A stretch of 64,000 nt of DNA from Bacteroidales bacterium (GTDB lineage: Bacteria > Bacteroidota > Bacteroidia > Bacteroidales > UBA12077), in assembly GCA_016342685.1 (NCBI GenBank), contig JAEINU010000002.1:453085-517084 (forward strand). Reading direction: 5' to 3'. The position numbers were made by a program, and so were the translations under genes. Below are positions 18,188 to 27,078 of the stretch, in pieces. Position 1 is the first letter of the stretch. The number at the start of each line of letters is the position of its first letter. The notes beneath the pieces were generated by a model. That model saw only the letters and a program-made list of their open reading frames with translations, had not been told where the DNA came from and ran no database searches.

Positions 18188-19153
18188 ATGAAAAGATATT
18201 TACTCCTACTAATTTTTATTTCTACAATTTTTTCAGCCTGTAACTCAAAGAAGGAAGATCAACAAATTAAAATTGCCACACTGAAAGGTCCTTCGGCAAT
18301 GGGAATGGTAAAAATGATTGAGAATTTGAATGAGAATAAAAATTCTGATATTGAAATCACTATATATAATGAACCTATTCGGGTACGTAAACTTATGCTC
18401 AAAGGAGAAGTTGATTTTGCTATTTTACCAACTACCATGGGAGCTATTCTCTATAACAAGGGCGTTCCGTATCAATTAGCTGCAATTCCAGTTTGGGGAA
18501 CTCTATATTTATTTGGAAACGACACAAGTATTACAACATGGGATGATTTAAAAGGCAAAAAAATCAATCTTATGGCAAAAGGAATGACTCCGGATGTACT
18601 TTTTAAGCAGTTACTTATAAAAAATAATATTGATCCTGAAAAAGATGTAACTCTTGACTATACTTTCCCTACACATATTGATTTAGCAAATGCTGTGGCT
18701 GCTGGGCAGGCTGAATTAGGAGTAATTTCAGAACCTCTGGTTAGTTTAGTAATGCAAAAAAACAAAAAAGTTGCTCCTATTTTTGATTTAAACACTGAGT
18801 GGCAAAAGGTTTATGAAAAAATCCCAATTGCTCAAACAGCCTTATTAGTGAATAAAGATTTTGCTGCTAACAATAAAGAACAATTGCAATTTATTCTAAA
18901 TGAATACAAAAACTCAACCGATTGGGTAAATAATAATATTGAAGATGCAGCAAAGCTAATTGTAAAGTATAAAATTCTACCAAATGCAGAAGTAGCAGAA
19001 TCTTCAATCCCTCGATCAAATCTTAATTTTATAGAAGCCAACACCTTAAAAAAACAAATTAGTGATTATTTTCAGATATTTTACGAAATGAATCCTGACA
19101 TTATTGGTGGGAAGATTCCAGATAAGAACTTTTATTTGAATTGCGAAGAATAA
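18188..19153 (+). CDS. ABC importer substrate-binding lipoprotein (NMT1/SsuA-like)
   Basis: A 321-residue lipoprotein with lipobox IFSAC (Cys18) and a periplasmic-binding-protein-like type II fold of the NMT1/TauA/SsuA group (LKGPSAMGMVKMIE, FAILPTTMGAIL, DWDDLKGKKINLMAKGMTPDVLFKQ-type segment). The family takes up sulfonates, nitrate, pyrimidine thiamine precursors or riboflavin; this copy cannot be assigned. The permease and ATPase follow, interrupted by a receiver-domain gene. It is divergent from the TM1266-TonB-hydG operon, which suggests that the receptor and this importer move the same compound across the two membranes. Confidence 0.85.
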   Translation: MKRYLLLLIFISTIFSACNSKKEDQQIKIATLKGPSAMGMVKMIENLNENKNSDIEITIYNEPIRVRKLMLKGEVDFAILPTTMGAILYNKGVPYQLAAIPVWGTLYLFGNDTSITTWDDLKGKKINLMAKGMTPDVLFKQLLIKNNIDPEKDVTLDYTFPTHIDLANAVAAGQAELGVISEPLVSLVMQKNKKVAPIFDLNTEWQKVYEKIPIAQTALLVNKDFAANNKEQLQFILNEYKNSTDWVNNNIEDAAKLIVKYKILPNAEVAESSIPRSNLNFIEANTLKKQISDYFQIFYEMNPDIIGGKIPDKNFYLNCEE

Positions 19154-19233
19154 AAAATAATCGTAAATTTAATATCTGTTTCAACAATTTATTCGTTAAA
19201 ACGTATAATAATAAGATTCTAAAATTAAACGAT

Positions 19234-19623
19234 ATGGATTCATCAACTACATACGACTGGGAACACAAAAGTATTTTAATTGCAGATGATGAATTAACAA
19301 ATTTCATTATCATTGATAAATTATTGCAAAAAACTGGCATTAAGGTCTTTCATGCCGAAAATGGAGAGCAAGCAGTTAAGATATTTAACGAAAATCCTGA
19401 TATTAATGTAATATTAATGGATATTCGCATGCCTGAAATGGGCGGATTGGAGGCCACTAAATTTATACGAAGTGTAAATAGAAATACACCTATAATTGCT
19501 TTTACAGCTTATGCCTTATCTGATGATGAAGCTATTGCATTAGAATTCGGTTGCGACGATTATATATCAAAACCCGTTCGTCCTGAATTTCTTCTAAAGA
19601 AAATAAACGAACATATTACATAA
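19234..19623 (+). CDS. Stand-alone receiver-domain protein
   Basis: A 129-residue REC domain with the acidic pair ADDE (near residue 18), phospho-acceptor Asp in VILMDIRMPEMGG (about 66) and KPV (about 115). It has no output domain, as in CheY/Spo0F-like proteins or detached hybrid-kinase receivers. The start at 19234 (MDSSTTYDW) is preferred; a longer frame to 19141 overlaps the binding-protein gene and gives an atypical basic extension. It is inserted between the binding-protein and permease genes, an unusual position. Its kinase is not obvious. Confidence 0.85.
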   Translation: MDSSTTYDWEHKSILIADDELTNFIIIDKLLQKTGIKVFHAENGEQAVKIFNENPDINVILMDIRMPEMGGLEATKFIRSVNRNTPIIAFTAYALSDDEAIALEFGCDDYISKPVRPEFLLKKINEHIT

Positions 19624-19703
19624 GGATTATTGCAAATTTGCAACACGTTTCTTTTCTTTTTAAAAGCTTTCAATCTAAATTCAATTATTATTTGTAATTT
19701 TCC

Positions 19704-20474
19704 ATGCAAATAAGTCAGTGCATGAAACTAATCCCATCAAAAAATAAAATCATATCCTTTTTTTCGGTATTGTTATTATTCTTTATTTGGAAAATTATTT
19801 CGGCACTTTATAACTCCGAATTAATTCTTCCATCGCCGGAATCAACATTAATTTCGACCATTAAACTTATACTTAGTGAAAACTTTTTGTTAATCGTGGG
19901 AATAACAATTTTGCGCGGATTAGTTGGTTTTGCTTTTTCGTTTATTCTCGGAATTGGATTGGGAATTTTAGCTGGAATAAACAACTCATTTAATGCATTT
20001 TTAAAACCAATATTAGTTACAATACGTTCTACTCCAGTAATTTCATTAATTCTTCTAGCTTTAATCTGGTTTAAAATAGACATGGTTCCAATTTTTATTG
20101 CATTCCTTACAATGTTTCCGTTTATATGTACAAATATTATTGACGGAATTAGAAATGTTGATCAAGAACTAATTGAGATGGCACAATTCTATCATGTTGG
20201 GAAAAGAAACATTATTAAACAAGTTTATTTACCGGCTATCACACCATTTATATTTAGCGGAGCATCAAGTGCAATGGGCATTGGATGGAGAGCCATCATT
20301 ATTGGCGAAGTTTTAAGTCAGCCTCAATTTGGAATTGGTACTTTAATGCATACAGCACAAACTTATCTTTTAGTAAATGATGTTATTGCCTGGACAATAA
20401 TTGCTGTAATTATTAGCTATCTATTTGAAATTATTATTCGTAGGGTTGAAAAATACATTATTGACTGGAAATAA
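19704..20474 (+). CDS. ABC importer permease (SsuC/TauC-like)
   Basis: A 256-residue BPD_transp_1 permease with about six transmembrane helices and the EAA loop near residue 170 (ELIEMAQFYHVGKRNIIKQVYLPAITP). It forms the membrane channel for the binding lipoprotein and the ATPase encoded 2 bases downstream. A second in-frame ATG at 19722 gives MKLIPSKNK and could be the true start. Confidence 0.9.
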   Translation: MQISQCMKLIPSKNKIISFFSVLLLFFIWKIISALYNSELILPSPESTLISTIKLILSENFLLIVGITILRGLVGFAFSFILGIGLGILAGINNSFNAFLKPILVTIRSTPVISLILLALIWFKIDMVPIFIAFLTMFPFICTNIIDGIRNVDQELIEMAQFYHVGKRNIIKQVYLPAITPFIFSGASSAMGIGWRAIIIGEVLSQPQFGIGTLMHTAQTYLLVNDVIAWTIIAVIISYLFEIIIRRVEKYIIDWK

Positions 20475-20476
20475 TT

Positions 20477-21178
20477 ATGTCGTTAAAAATTAGAAACTTA
20501 AATCAATCTTTTATCGATATTAATCTTTTTGAAGATTTTAATATTGATATTCAAGAAAATACAATAAGTTGTATTCTTGGACCTTCGGGTTGTGGAAAAA
20601 CGACACTTTTAAATATTATTGGCAAAACAACACAAGCCAATTCTGTAAATCTTGAAGGATTTGATGATAAAAATATATCCTATATTTTTCAGGAACCCCG
20701 ATTATTGCCTTGGAAAACGGTCAGAGAAAATATCTCTTTTGTTTTAAATAATAGCGCCCCCACAGAAGAAAAAAGTGAAATTATCGACAGATACATTAAG
20801 CTAGTTGAACTTGATAAATTTGCAGATTATTACCCTTCGAAATTAAGTGGCGGAATGAAACAAAGAGTTGCTATAGCTCGTGCATTCTCGTATCCGTCAG
20901 ATATTATTTTAATGGATGAACCTTTAAAAGCTTTGGATTTAAAATTAAAACTAAATCTAATAAAAGCTTTTCGACGTATATGGCAATTAGATAAACGAAC
21001 AGTAATTTTTGTTACCCACGATATAGACGAAGCCCTGCTTTTGGGAAATGATATTTATGTATTTAGCAAAGCTCCAGTAAACATTAAAGAGAAATTTACA
21101 ATAAATACTAAAGAACGAAACTTGAACTCACCTGAAATAATTGACCTAAAAAATAAGATTTGGGAAGTAATGGAGTAA
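20477..21178 (+). CDS. ABC importer ATPase (SsuB/TauB-like)
   Basis: A 233-residue ATP-binding subunit: Walker A GPSGCGKTT (about 36), Q-loop FQEPRLLPW, signature LSGGMKQR (about 128), Walker B IILMDEP, D-loop and switch His in VTHD. FQEPRLLPW is typical of the taurine/sulfonate/nitrate importer family. It is the last gene of the importer set, only 2 bases after the permease. Confidence 0.93.
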   Translation: MSLKIRNLNQSFIDINLFEDFNIDIQENTISCILGPSGCGKTTLLNIIGKTTQANSVNLEGFDDKNISYIFQEPRLLPWKTVRENISFVLNNSAPTEEKSEIIDRYIKLVELDKFADYYPSKLSGGMKQRVAIARAFSYPSDIILMDEPLKALDLKLKLNLIKAFRRIWQLDKRTVIFVTHDIDEALLLGNDIYVFSKAPVNIKEKFTINTKERNLNSPEIIDLKNKIWEVME

Positions 21179-21224
21179 GGATTAGTTTAAAGTTGTGAGT
21201 TAAAAGCTAAAAATGATTTATAGT

Positions 21225-21896
21225 TTAACTCTTTAATAAAATCATAAAAGTAAAAGCTATAAAATTAATGATGGAATGAAATCCTAGTCCATATATAAAT
21301 CCGTAATTTATTCTTAAATATCCGCAAATAAACCCCATAATAATCTGAGGCATTGTGATTAATGGAAATAACAATAAAGTTGTTAAAGTAAGTTCGCCAA
21401 AGTTAAACACATGCATAAATCCAAAAGCAACTGCCGAAAAATAGAACATCAATTTAAAATGCTTTTTTTCGTTGAGTTTAACGAAATATTTAAGGTGAAA
21501 AATCAAAATTACAACAATAAAAACTAAGGTAATTTTATATAAATAGCCAACACTATTTTTAATAAAAAACTGATAAGCAAGGAATCCCAGGAAGATAAGC
21601 AAGCTAGAAATTAAATTTACTTTATTGGTTTTTAGATTCAATCTAAAGATTGCTTCCTCGAAAAAAGGCCCGATAAGAACCATATAAAAAAACAATGCCA
21701 ATGGCTCGAAATTTTCTGCTAGCAAGCTATTTTTATTTGGAGGAACTAAACCCAAACTTGCAAATGGAGCGATCATAATACCAATTGCAATAGCTGCCAA
21801 AAAGTAAAACGAACAAAGTTTTAAGAACTCCTTTATTGAAAACTCATGAAGCTCATCTGAAGATTCTGGGTATTTTATAAATTGTAAAAACTTCAT
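21225..21896 (-). CDS. CPBP-family intramembrane protease
   Basis: A 223-residue polytopic membrane protein with the CPBP (Abi/Rce1-like) motifs: EEAIFR in the third or fourth helix (about residue 80), FMHVFNF (about 160) and a later FHSIINF (about 206) that complete the Glu/His active site. CPBP proteins cleave prenylated or other membrane peptides; the target is unknown. It lies 6 bases after ribF and is probably the last gene of the long hydrogenase-Rex operon. Confidence 0.85.
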   Translation of the reverse strand: MKFLQFIKYPESSDELHEFSIKEFLKLCSFYFLAAIAIGIMIAPFASLGLVPPNKNSLLAENFEPLALFFYMVLIGPFFEEAIFRLNLKTNKVNLISSLLIFLGFLAYQFFIKNSVGYLYKITLVFIVVILIFHLKYFVKLNEKKHFKLMFYFSAVAFGFMHVFNFGELTLTTLLLFPLITMPQIIMGFICGYLRINYGFIYGLGFHSIINFIAFTFMILLKS

Positions 21897-21902
21897 ATTA
21901 AA

Positions 21903-22832
21903 TTAGTAAATCAATTCCTCGATCTCGGATTTGTCTTTTTCAAGCTGATCTTTTAAACTCCCTGAAGTATCTAACTGAAGCTCGTTACGCATTCGTTTGT
22001 GAAATGCAATGGTAGCAATTTTACCTCTTAAGTTGTAATTGGAATCGTAATCAAACAAATGCATTTGAACGCTTGGCTCTTTTTCATCACAATAGGTTTT
22101 TATATTAAGCATCCCACGATAACGATTCCCATCGCATTCGGCACTTATAGCATAAACACCGCCGAGTGGAATTAACTTAACATCTTCTTCGATAATTACT
22201 TCAAGTGTTGGAAAACCTATTTCTTTGCATTTTGCTTTTCCACTTTTTAACTCGCCTGTTATAATAAAAAAATGATCAAGATAGGCATTTGCTCTTTGTA
22301 CACGCCCGTCTAACAATGCTTTTCGAGTTATCGTAGAACTTACTGTTTCGTTTTCTAAATCTTGCTCTGGAATTTCTTCAACGGTAAAATCATGTGTTTT
22401 GGTTAAATCATATAAATAAGAATAATCGCCTTCGCGATTGTGCCCAAAATGATGATTAAAACCAACAATTATTATTTTTGCATGAAGTTTAGCAAGCAAA
22501 ATACCTTCGACAAATTCATTAGAAGTTGTTTCGGCAAATTCTTTGGTAAAATCAATGATTACCAAATGATCCAGACCAGCTTTTTCTAATAAAATAATTT
22601 TCTCTTTCTGACTATTAATTAGTTTTAAGTCTTTGGCAGTTTCGGGATACAAAACCCTTCGTGGATGCGGATGAAATGTAATTAGAACAGACTCACCCTG
22701 AACACTTTTAGCTAAATAATTTAACCGATCAATTATAACTTTATGTCCAAAATGAACACCATCGAATGTTCCTGTAGTAACTACAGGATTTTTAATATTA
22801 CTTAAAGTATCAAAACTTCTGTGAATCTGCAT
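21903..22832 (-). CDS. ribF: Bifunctional riboflavin kinase / FAD synthetase
   Basis: RibF makes FMN and then FAD. The N-terminal nucleotidyltransferase half has TTGTFDGVHFGHK (about residue 20) and FNHHFGHNREGD (about 125). The C-terminal kinase half starts near residue 185 with GFPTLEV and GGVYAI. Its 309 residues match the family. It sits 35 bases downstream of rex, inside a string of hydrogenase genes whose products need FMN, which may explain the linkage. Confidence 0.95.
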   Translation of the reverse strand: MQIHRSFDTLSNIKNPVVTTGTFDGVHFGHKVIIDRLNYLAKSVQGESVLITFHPHPRRVLYPETAKDLKLINSQKEKIILLEKAGLDHLVIIDFTKEFAETTSNEFVEGILLAKLHAKIIIVGFNHHFGHNREGDYSYLYDLTKTHDFTVEEIPEQDLENETVSSTITRKALLDGRVQRANAYLDHFFIITGELKSGKAKCKEIGFPTLEVIIEEDVKLIPLGGVYAISAECDGNRYRGMLNIKTYCDEKEPSVQMHLFDYDSNYNLRGKIATIAFHKRMRNELQLDTSGSLKDQLEKDKSEIEELIY

Positions 22833-22867
22833 TTGTGTTCGGCAATTTGCTTTTTGTCTAACTTTTT

Positions 22868-23494
22868 TTACTCGTTTTTCTCTTTCACAAAGTAAGCAAC
22901 CTTTTCTAGAGAAGTAATCATATCATACTCTTCTAAATATACGTTTGGTGAAACATTTAATGAGGTTGAAGTATAATTTAGAATACCTTTTATTCCAGCC
23001 ATTATAAGAGTTTCTGTAACAGCTGCTGCATCTTCGGGTGGAACAGTTAATATACCGATCGAGATATCTTGCTCTTTAATAATTCTACCCATTTCGCTTA
23101 TTGGATAACATTTCACACCCGAAATAACACGATTCGTTTTCTCTGGATCAGTATCAAAAGTAGCTGCAATTTTTAATCTAGTTCTTTTGCCATTAAAATA
23201 AGCAGTAATTGCTCGGCCTAAATTACCAATACCAATTATGGCGGCATTTAAACCATCCTTTGTATCAATAATATTACCAATTACATCTATTAAGGCTTTA
23301 ACATCATAACCTTTTTTAAGCGTTGTTGAATATCCTATTAACATAATATCACGTCGAACCTGAACGGCTGTAATATTGTGCAAATTAGCTAAGTCGTGTG
23401 AAAACACATGTGTTTTGCCGTTTGCCAAACAATTTAGCAGTGTTCTGCGATATTCGCTTAATCTTCCTATAGTTTTTTCTGGAAGTTTGCTCAT
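22868..23494 (-). CDS. rex: Redox-sensing transcriptional repressor Rex (copy 1)
   Basis: A 208-residue Rex with an N-terminal winged helix (LSEYRRTLLNCL; ITAVQVRRDIMLIG, about residues 10-60) and a Rossmann fold (IIGIGNLGRA, about 93-102) that senses NADH/NAD. It represses fermentative and hydrogenase genes and lets go when NADH rises. It is embedded in the hydrogenase operon that carries a Rex-like operator at its head, so feedback control is likely. A second, diverged Rex is encoded at about 55 kb. Confidence 0.95.
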   Translation of the reverse strand: MSKLPEKTIGRLSEYRRTLLNCLANGKTHVFSHDLANLHNITAVQVRRDIMLIGYSTTLKKGYDVKALIDVIGNIIDTKDGLNAAIIGIGNLGRAITAYFNGKRTRLKIAATFDTDPEKTNRVISGVKCYPISEMGRIIKEQDISIGILTVPPEDAAAVTETLIMAGIKGILNYTSTSLNVSPNVYLEEYDMITSLEKVAYFVKEKNE

Positions 23495-23531
23495 AGTTTA
23501 TGATTTTATTTTTTTGTTAATATACAAAAAA

Positions 23532-24650
23532 TTATATTGGCAAAGTAACAACAAAAGTACTACCTACACCAACTTTACTTTCAATTTTCACATCTCCATT
23601 GTACAAATCTACAACACGTTTCACAATTGAAAGACCTAGCCCACTTCCTGTAATATGCTTAGTTTGCTCGTTTTTAACTCGAAAAAACTCCTTAAATAAA
23701 TCATCGGTTTCTTCTTTCGATAATCCAATTCCAGAATCTTCAACAACAATTTTTATATTTTTATTTTCTGATTTTAAAGTAACCTTTACTTTGCCACCAT
23801 CAACATTATACTTTACTGCATTCGATATTAAGTTATTAAAAACAATCTCCAAATCAGATGGGTCGGCATTAAGAGTAATGTTTTTATCATTAATCAATGT
23901 AATCTTAACATCTTTTTGTATTGCATACGGATTTATTGATTCTATAGCTAATTGAGCTATTTCGCCAATGTCAACATTTTGAAATTTATCTGTTTTCTTT
24001 TCCAGATTAATTTTTGTGAGATCTAGCAAATCCATGATTAAATTACGCATTCCTTTTATTCGATGTAATGATCTATCAATCATTTGATCATAAGAAGCAA
24101 TCTCTTCGCCAGCTTGCTTTTCTTGCATAATCCTTAAATATCCTTCGATAGCATTTAACGGAGCCTTTAATTCGTGCGATAAAACGGATAAAAATTGGTA
24201 TCGAACTTCTTTACCTTCTTTATTCATTTTTGTTGTCATGCCCCGCAAAAAAAGGTGCTTCGACACATTCTCAAGAGCGGATTTCAATTCTTGTGGTGTG
24301 AATGGTTTAGGAATAAAATCATAAGCACCATTATTCGTTGCTTTTACAGCTAATTCTAATGAAGCATATGATGTAATCATCATTACCAAAATATCAGGAT
24401 TGTTAATATTGATATATTCTAAAACCTCCGTCCCATGTATTCCTGGTAATTTATTGTCGAGAAGTACTATTTCAATTTTTTCTGTTTTAATTTTTTCAAT
24501 CGCCTCTTCGCCCGTTCCAACCTCTATAAGATTGAACCCAATATCGGCATCCATAAATGGATAACTAACCGTAAAATTTCTTAATATTCGGCTCACACCG
24601 GAACGAATTCCCGGTTCATCATCAACCACCATTACATTCAAATTCTCCAT
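23532..24650 (-). CDS. Receiver-histidine kinase hybrid protein
   Basis: A 372-residue cytoplasmic protein in reversed order: receiver domain first (acidic VDDE at 9-12, acceptor Asp in IVLLDNKLPG about 62, KPF at about 113), then HisKA with LSHELKAPLNAIEGY (about 158) and HATPase with GSGLGLSIVKRVV. It has no membrane segment. It follows a lone REC gene (14-base gap) and the [FeFe]-like kinase in the same operon. A phosphorelay from the hydrogenase-like kinase through the REC proteins is a sensible inference. Confidence 0.92.
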   Translation of the reverse strand: MENLNVMVVDDEPGIRSGVSRILRNFTVSYPFMDADIGFNLIEVGTGEEAIEKIKTEKIEIVLLDNKLPGIHGTEVLEYININNPDILVMMITSYASLELAVKATNNGAYDFIPKPFTPQELKSALENVSKHLFLRGMTTKMNKEGKEVRYQFLSVLSHELKAPLNAIEGYLRIMQEKQAGEEIASYDQMIDRSLHRIKGMRNLIMDLLDLTKINLEKKTDKFQNVDIGEIAQLAIESINPYAIQKDVKITLINDKNITLNADPSDLEIVFNNLISNAVKYNVDGGKVKVTLKSENKNIKIVVEDSGIGLSKEETDDLFKEFFRVKNEQTKHITGSGLGLSIVKRVVDLYNGDVKIESKVGVGSTFVVTLPI

Positions 24651-24664
24651 CGAATATTCTCGTA

Positions 24665-25060
24665 TTATATTTTTAGTAATTTATTAATTTCTTTATGCAA
24701 TTGATCTTTTCTTATTCCTTTTTCTAAATATAAATCAGCTTTAATCCATTGTTTATCGGTATCAGAATCAACGCCAAAAGATATTCCAGTTTCTGACGCA
24801 ACTGCCGTTGCCAAAATAATTGGCACATTTGGATGTTTACGCTTCATTTTATAACATAATACAAAACCACTATCATCCTTTTCCATCATTAAATCGAAAA
24901 TTGCTAAATCGGGATTTGAATTTTGAATAAGTACTTCTGCTTCTTTTTGAGTCTCTGCTGTAATTACCTCAAAACCAAAACTCTCAACATGCATTCGCAT
25001 TTGAAATAAATAATCGATATCATCATCGGCAATTAAAACTAGTTTTTTATTTTCTCCCAT
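24665..25060 (-). CDS. Single-domain response regulator
   Basis: A 131-residue REC domain: IADDD near the start, acceptor Asp in LAIFDLMMEKDDSG (about 55), and Lys in YLEKG (about 113). The MMEKDDSGF insertion is typical of a receiver subgroup that often accompanies iron-hydrogenase kinases, though I recall that only loosely. There is no output domain. It lies 16 bases after the [FeFe]-like histidine kinase and is its probable phospho-acceptor. Confidence 0.9.
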   Translation of the reverse strand: MGENKKLVLIADDDIDYLFQMRMHVESFGFEVITAETQKEAEVLIQNSNPDLAIFDLMMEKDDSGFVLCYKMKRKHPNVPIILATAVASETGISFGVDSDTDKQWIKADLYLEKGIRKDQLHKEINKLLKI

Positions 25061-25076
25061 AATACAAGCGATTTAA

Positions 25077-27068
25077 TTATTGAAATCGGGGTATTGATAT
25101 TTTAAATGTTGTACCTGTTTCACCTTTTTCTTTATCTGAATTTGACTCAACGGTTATTTTTCCTTTATGCATTTTAACAATTCCATATGCTGTGGCTAAT
25201 CCCAAGCCAGTTCCTTTTCCAATACCTTTTGTAGTATAAAAAGGTTCAAATATTTTATCGAGCGATTCGGGTTTAATCCCAACACCTGTATCTTTTAAAT
25301 AAAAAATTACATTCTCGCTATCGTCTTCTAATGTTATATCTATTGCTCCGCCTTTGGGCATTGCATCTATTGCATTTTTTATCAGATTTGTCAAAATCTG
25401 TGTCATTTGTTCATTATCAAGCATTGCAATTTCATCCTTTAAATTATCAGAATAAATTGAAACAGTTACATTTTTTGGAATGATAACCGCTTCTGTACTT
25501 TGCTCTGCAAGTTTTATAATATTTATCTTACTTGAGTTAACCTGATTTTTACGGGCAAAATTAAGCAATCCTCCGACAATTTTCTTACATCGATTCGTTT
25601 GATCAACAATTAATTTCATATCCTTATAAACATCTGAATCTTTTGGGGCCTCATCAAGCAAAATATTCGCGTACATAACGATTACTCCTAGCGGATTGTT
25701 CAACTCATGAGCAATTCCTGCAGAAAGCTGACCCATACTAGCCATTTTTTCAGATTGCTTTAATGCTTGTTGAATTGATGAAAGTTTATCGTTTGTTACG
25801 GCTAATTCGGAAACTGAATTATGTAACTTTTCAATTGTGTAAGGCAGGCACATTTCCACTTCAGCCAATCCTTGAGCAATTGCTGTAGCATGTTCTTCAC
25901 AAGAGGCATATCCACAAGCACCGCAATTTAGATGATCTTTAAGTTCAATTTTCCCCATCGATTCAAGCACTTTCTTAATTTCTGCGTGATCTGGGAACTT
26001 AAATGTTTTTTTCTTTGCTTCGAATTTTATGGAAAGATCGATATCTAAATATTCCTCGAGATACTTGCTCCATTCTTTTTCGTTCAGATTCTGAATTTTT
26101 TTATGCACGTAATTATTTACTAAAACCCTTCTTGCATAATGACGTCCCTTTGTTTTCATTCCAGGCCCCATAATACAACCTTCACAACTCAACAATTCCA
26201 GATGTTGATTATGTATCAATCCATCCTCATATTCACGAATGGCTTCCTGAAAATCTTTTCTCCCTTCAGCAACAATTATATTACCTTCCATAACATCATC
26301 GGTTATTCCGGCTGTTTGCAACAATCCACGACTTATAGGAAAAATAGCACCTTTACCTCCAAGTGGAGGATCAAAATCTGTCGCTTTTACTGTTTTTTGA
26401 GTGATTCCCCTTTCTTCGAAAATATCACGTAACTCAGAAAAAGTTATCATTTCGTCAACTTCGTCTGATTCCGATTTTTTGGCAACACATGGCCCAACAA
26501 AGGTTATATTTATATTATCACCATATTTTTTTCTCATTACTCTCGACATGGCTACCATAGGAGATGCAATTGGCGCTAGATCCTTAACTAGAGCAGGATG
26601 ATAATGTTCTATATATGAAACAACTGCTGGACAATCCGATGAAATATAGCATTTTTCAGTTCCCTGATCTATAATCTCTCTATACTTTTTTGCAACTAAA
26701 TCGGCACCAAATGCCACTTCAGAAACAACATCAAAACCAATAGCTCTAATCATAGATACAAAGATCTTATAATTTGCAATTTCTTTAAATTCAGCTGGAA
26801 AACTTGGCGCTACTATTGCAATGTTCTTTTTTCCGTTCTCGAGTAAATCAAAAACACCCTCGGTTGTATTTAAAAATACTTTTGCTCCCTGACTGCATAC
26901 CTTGGTGCAATTTCCACAAACAATACATCGTTCGTTTAAAACTTCAGCTTGCCCATTAATAATTTTTATTGCTTTTGCAGGACATTCGCGCACACAAGTA
27001 TAACATACCCTGCATCTGTTTTTAACAGTATATACCAAATCGCGTTCTGAATTCCTTTTTTTATTCAT
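25077..27068 (-). CDS. Sensory [FeFe]-hydrogenase-like histidine kinase (group C1 type)
   Basis: Domains in order are two [4Fe-4S] ferredoxin motifs (CRVCYTCVRECP, CIVCGNCTKVCS; residues 18-60), a [FeFe] hydrogenase large-subunit domain (about 70-360), a PF04060 FeS motif (CGACGYASCEEH, about 385) and a HisKA/HATPase kinase with AHELNNPLGVIV (about 455). The H-cluster ligands are present as SSDCPAV, GPCVAKK and SCEGC, but the proton-shuttle Cys of the first motif is Asp and the last pair is C-x2-C instead of C-x3-C. This fits H2 sensing rather than turnover. It lies 10 bases after hydA in the same operon. Confidence 0.9.
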   Translation of the reverse strand: MNKKRNSERDLVYTVKNRCRVCYTCVRECPAKAIKIINGQAEVLNERCIVCGNCTKVCSQGAKVFLNTTEGVFDLLENGKKNIAIVAPSFPAEFKEIANYKIFVSMIRAIGFDVVSEVAFGADLVAKKYREIIDQGTEKCYISSDCPAVVSYIEHYHPALVKDLAPIASPMVAMSRVMRKKYGDNINITFVGPCVAKKSESDEVDEMITFSELRDIFEERGITQKTVKATDFDPPLGGKGAIFPISRGLLQTAGITDDVMEGNIIVAEGRKDFQEAIREYEDGLIHNQHLELLSCEGCIMGPGMKTKGRHYARRVLVNNYVHKKIQNLNEKEWSKYLEEYLDIDLSIKFEAKKKTFKFPDHAEIKKVLESMGKIELKDHLNCGACGYASCEEHATAIAQGLAEVEMCLPYTIEKLHNSVSELAVTNDKLSSIQQALKQSEKMASMGQLSAGIAHELNNPLGVIVMYANILLDEAPKDSDVYKDMKLIVDQTNRCKKIVGGLLNFARKNQVNSSKINIIKLAEQSTEAVIIPKNVTVSIYSDNLKDEIAMLDNEQMTQILTNLIKNAIDAMPKGGAIDITLEDDSENVIFYLKDTGVGIKPESLDKIFEPFYTTKGIGKGTGLGLATAYGIVKMHKGKITVESNSDKEKGETGTTFKISIPRFQ

Positions 27069-27078
27069 AATCCGTTAA

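Noticed and set aside
23511-23524. TTGTTAATATACAA upstream of rex as a Rex autoregulatory site
   Set aside because: The arms are too close together and the right half lacks TAACA. It falls between tightly spaced genes, where a promoter is not required.
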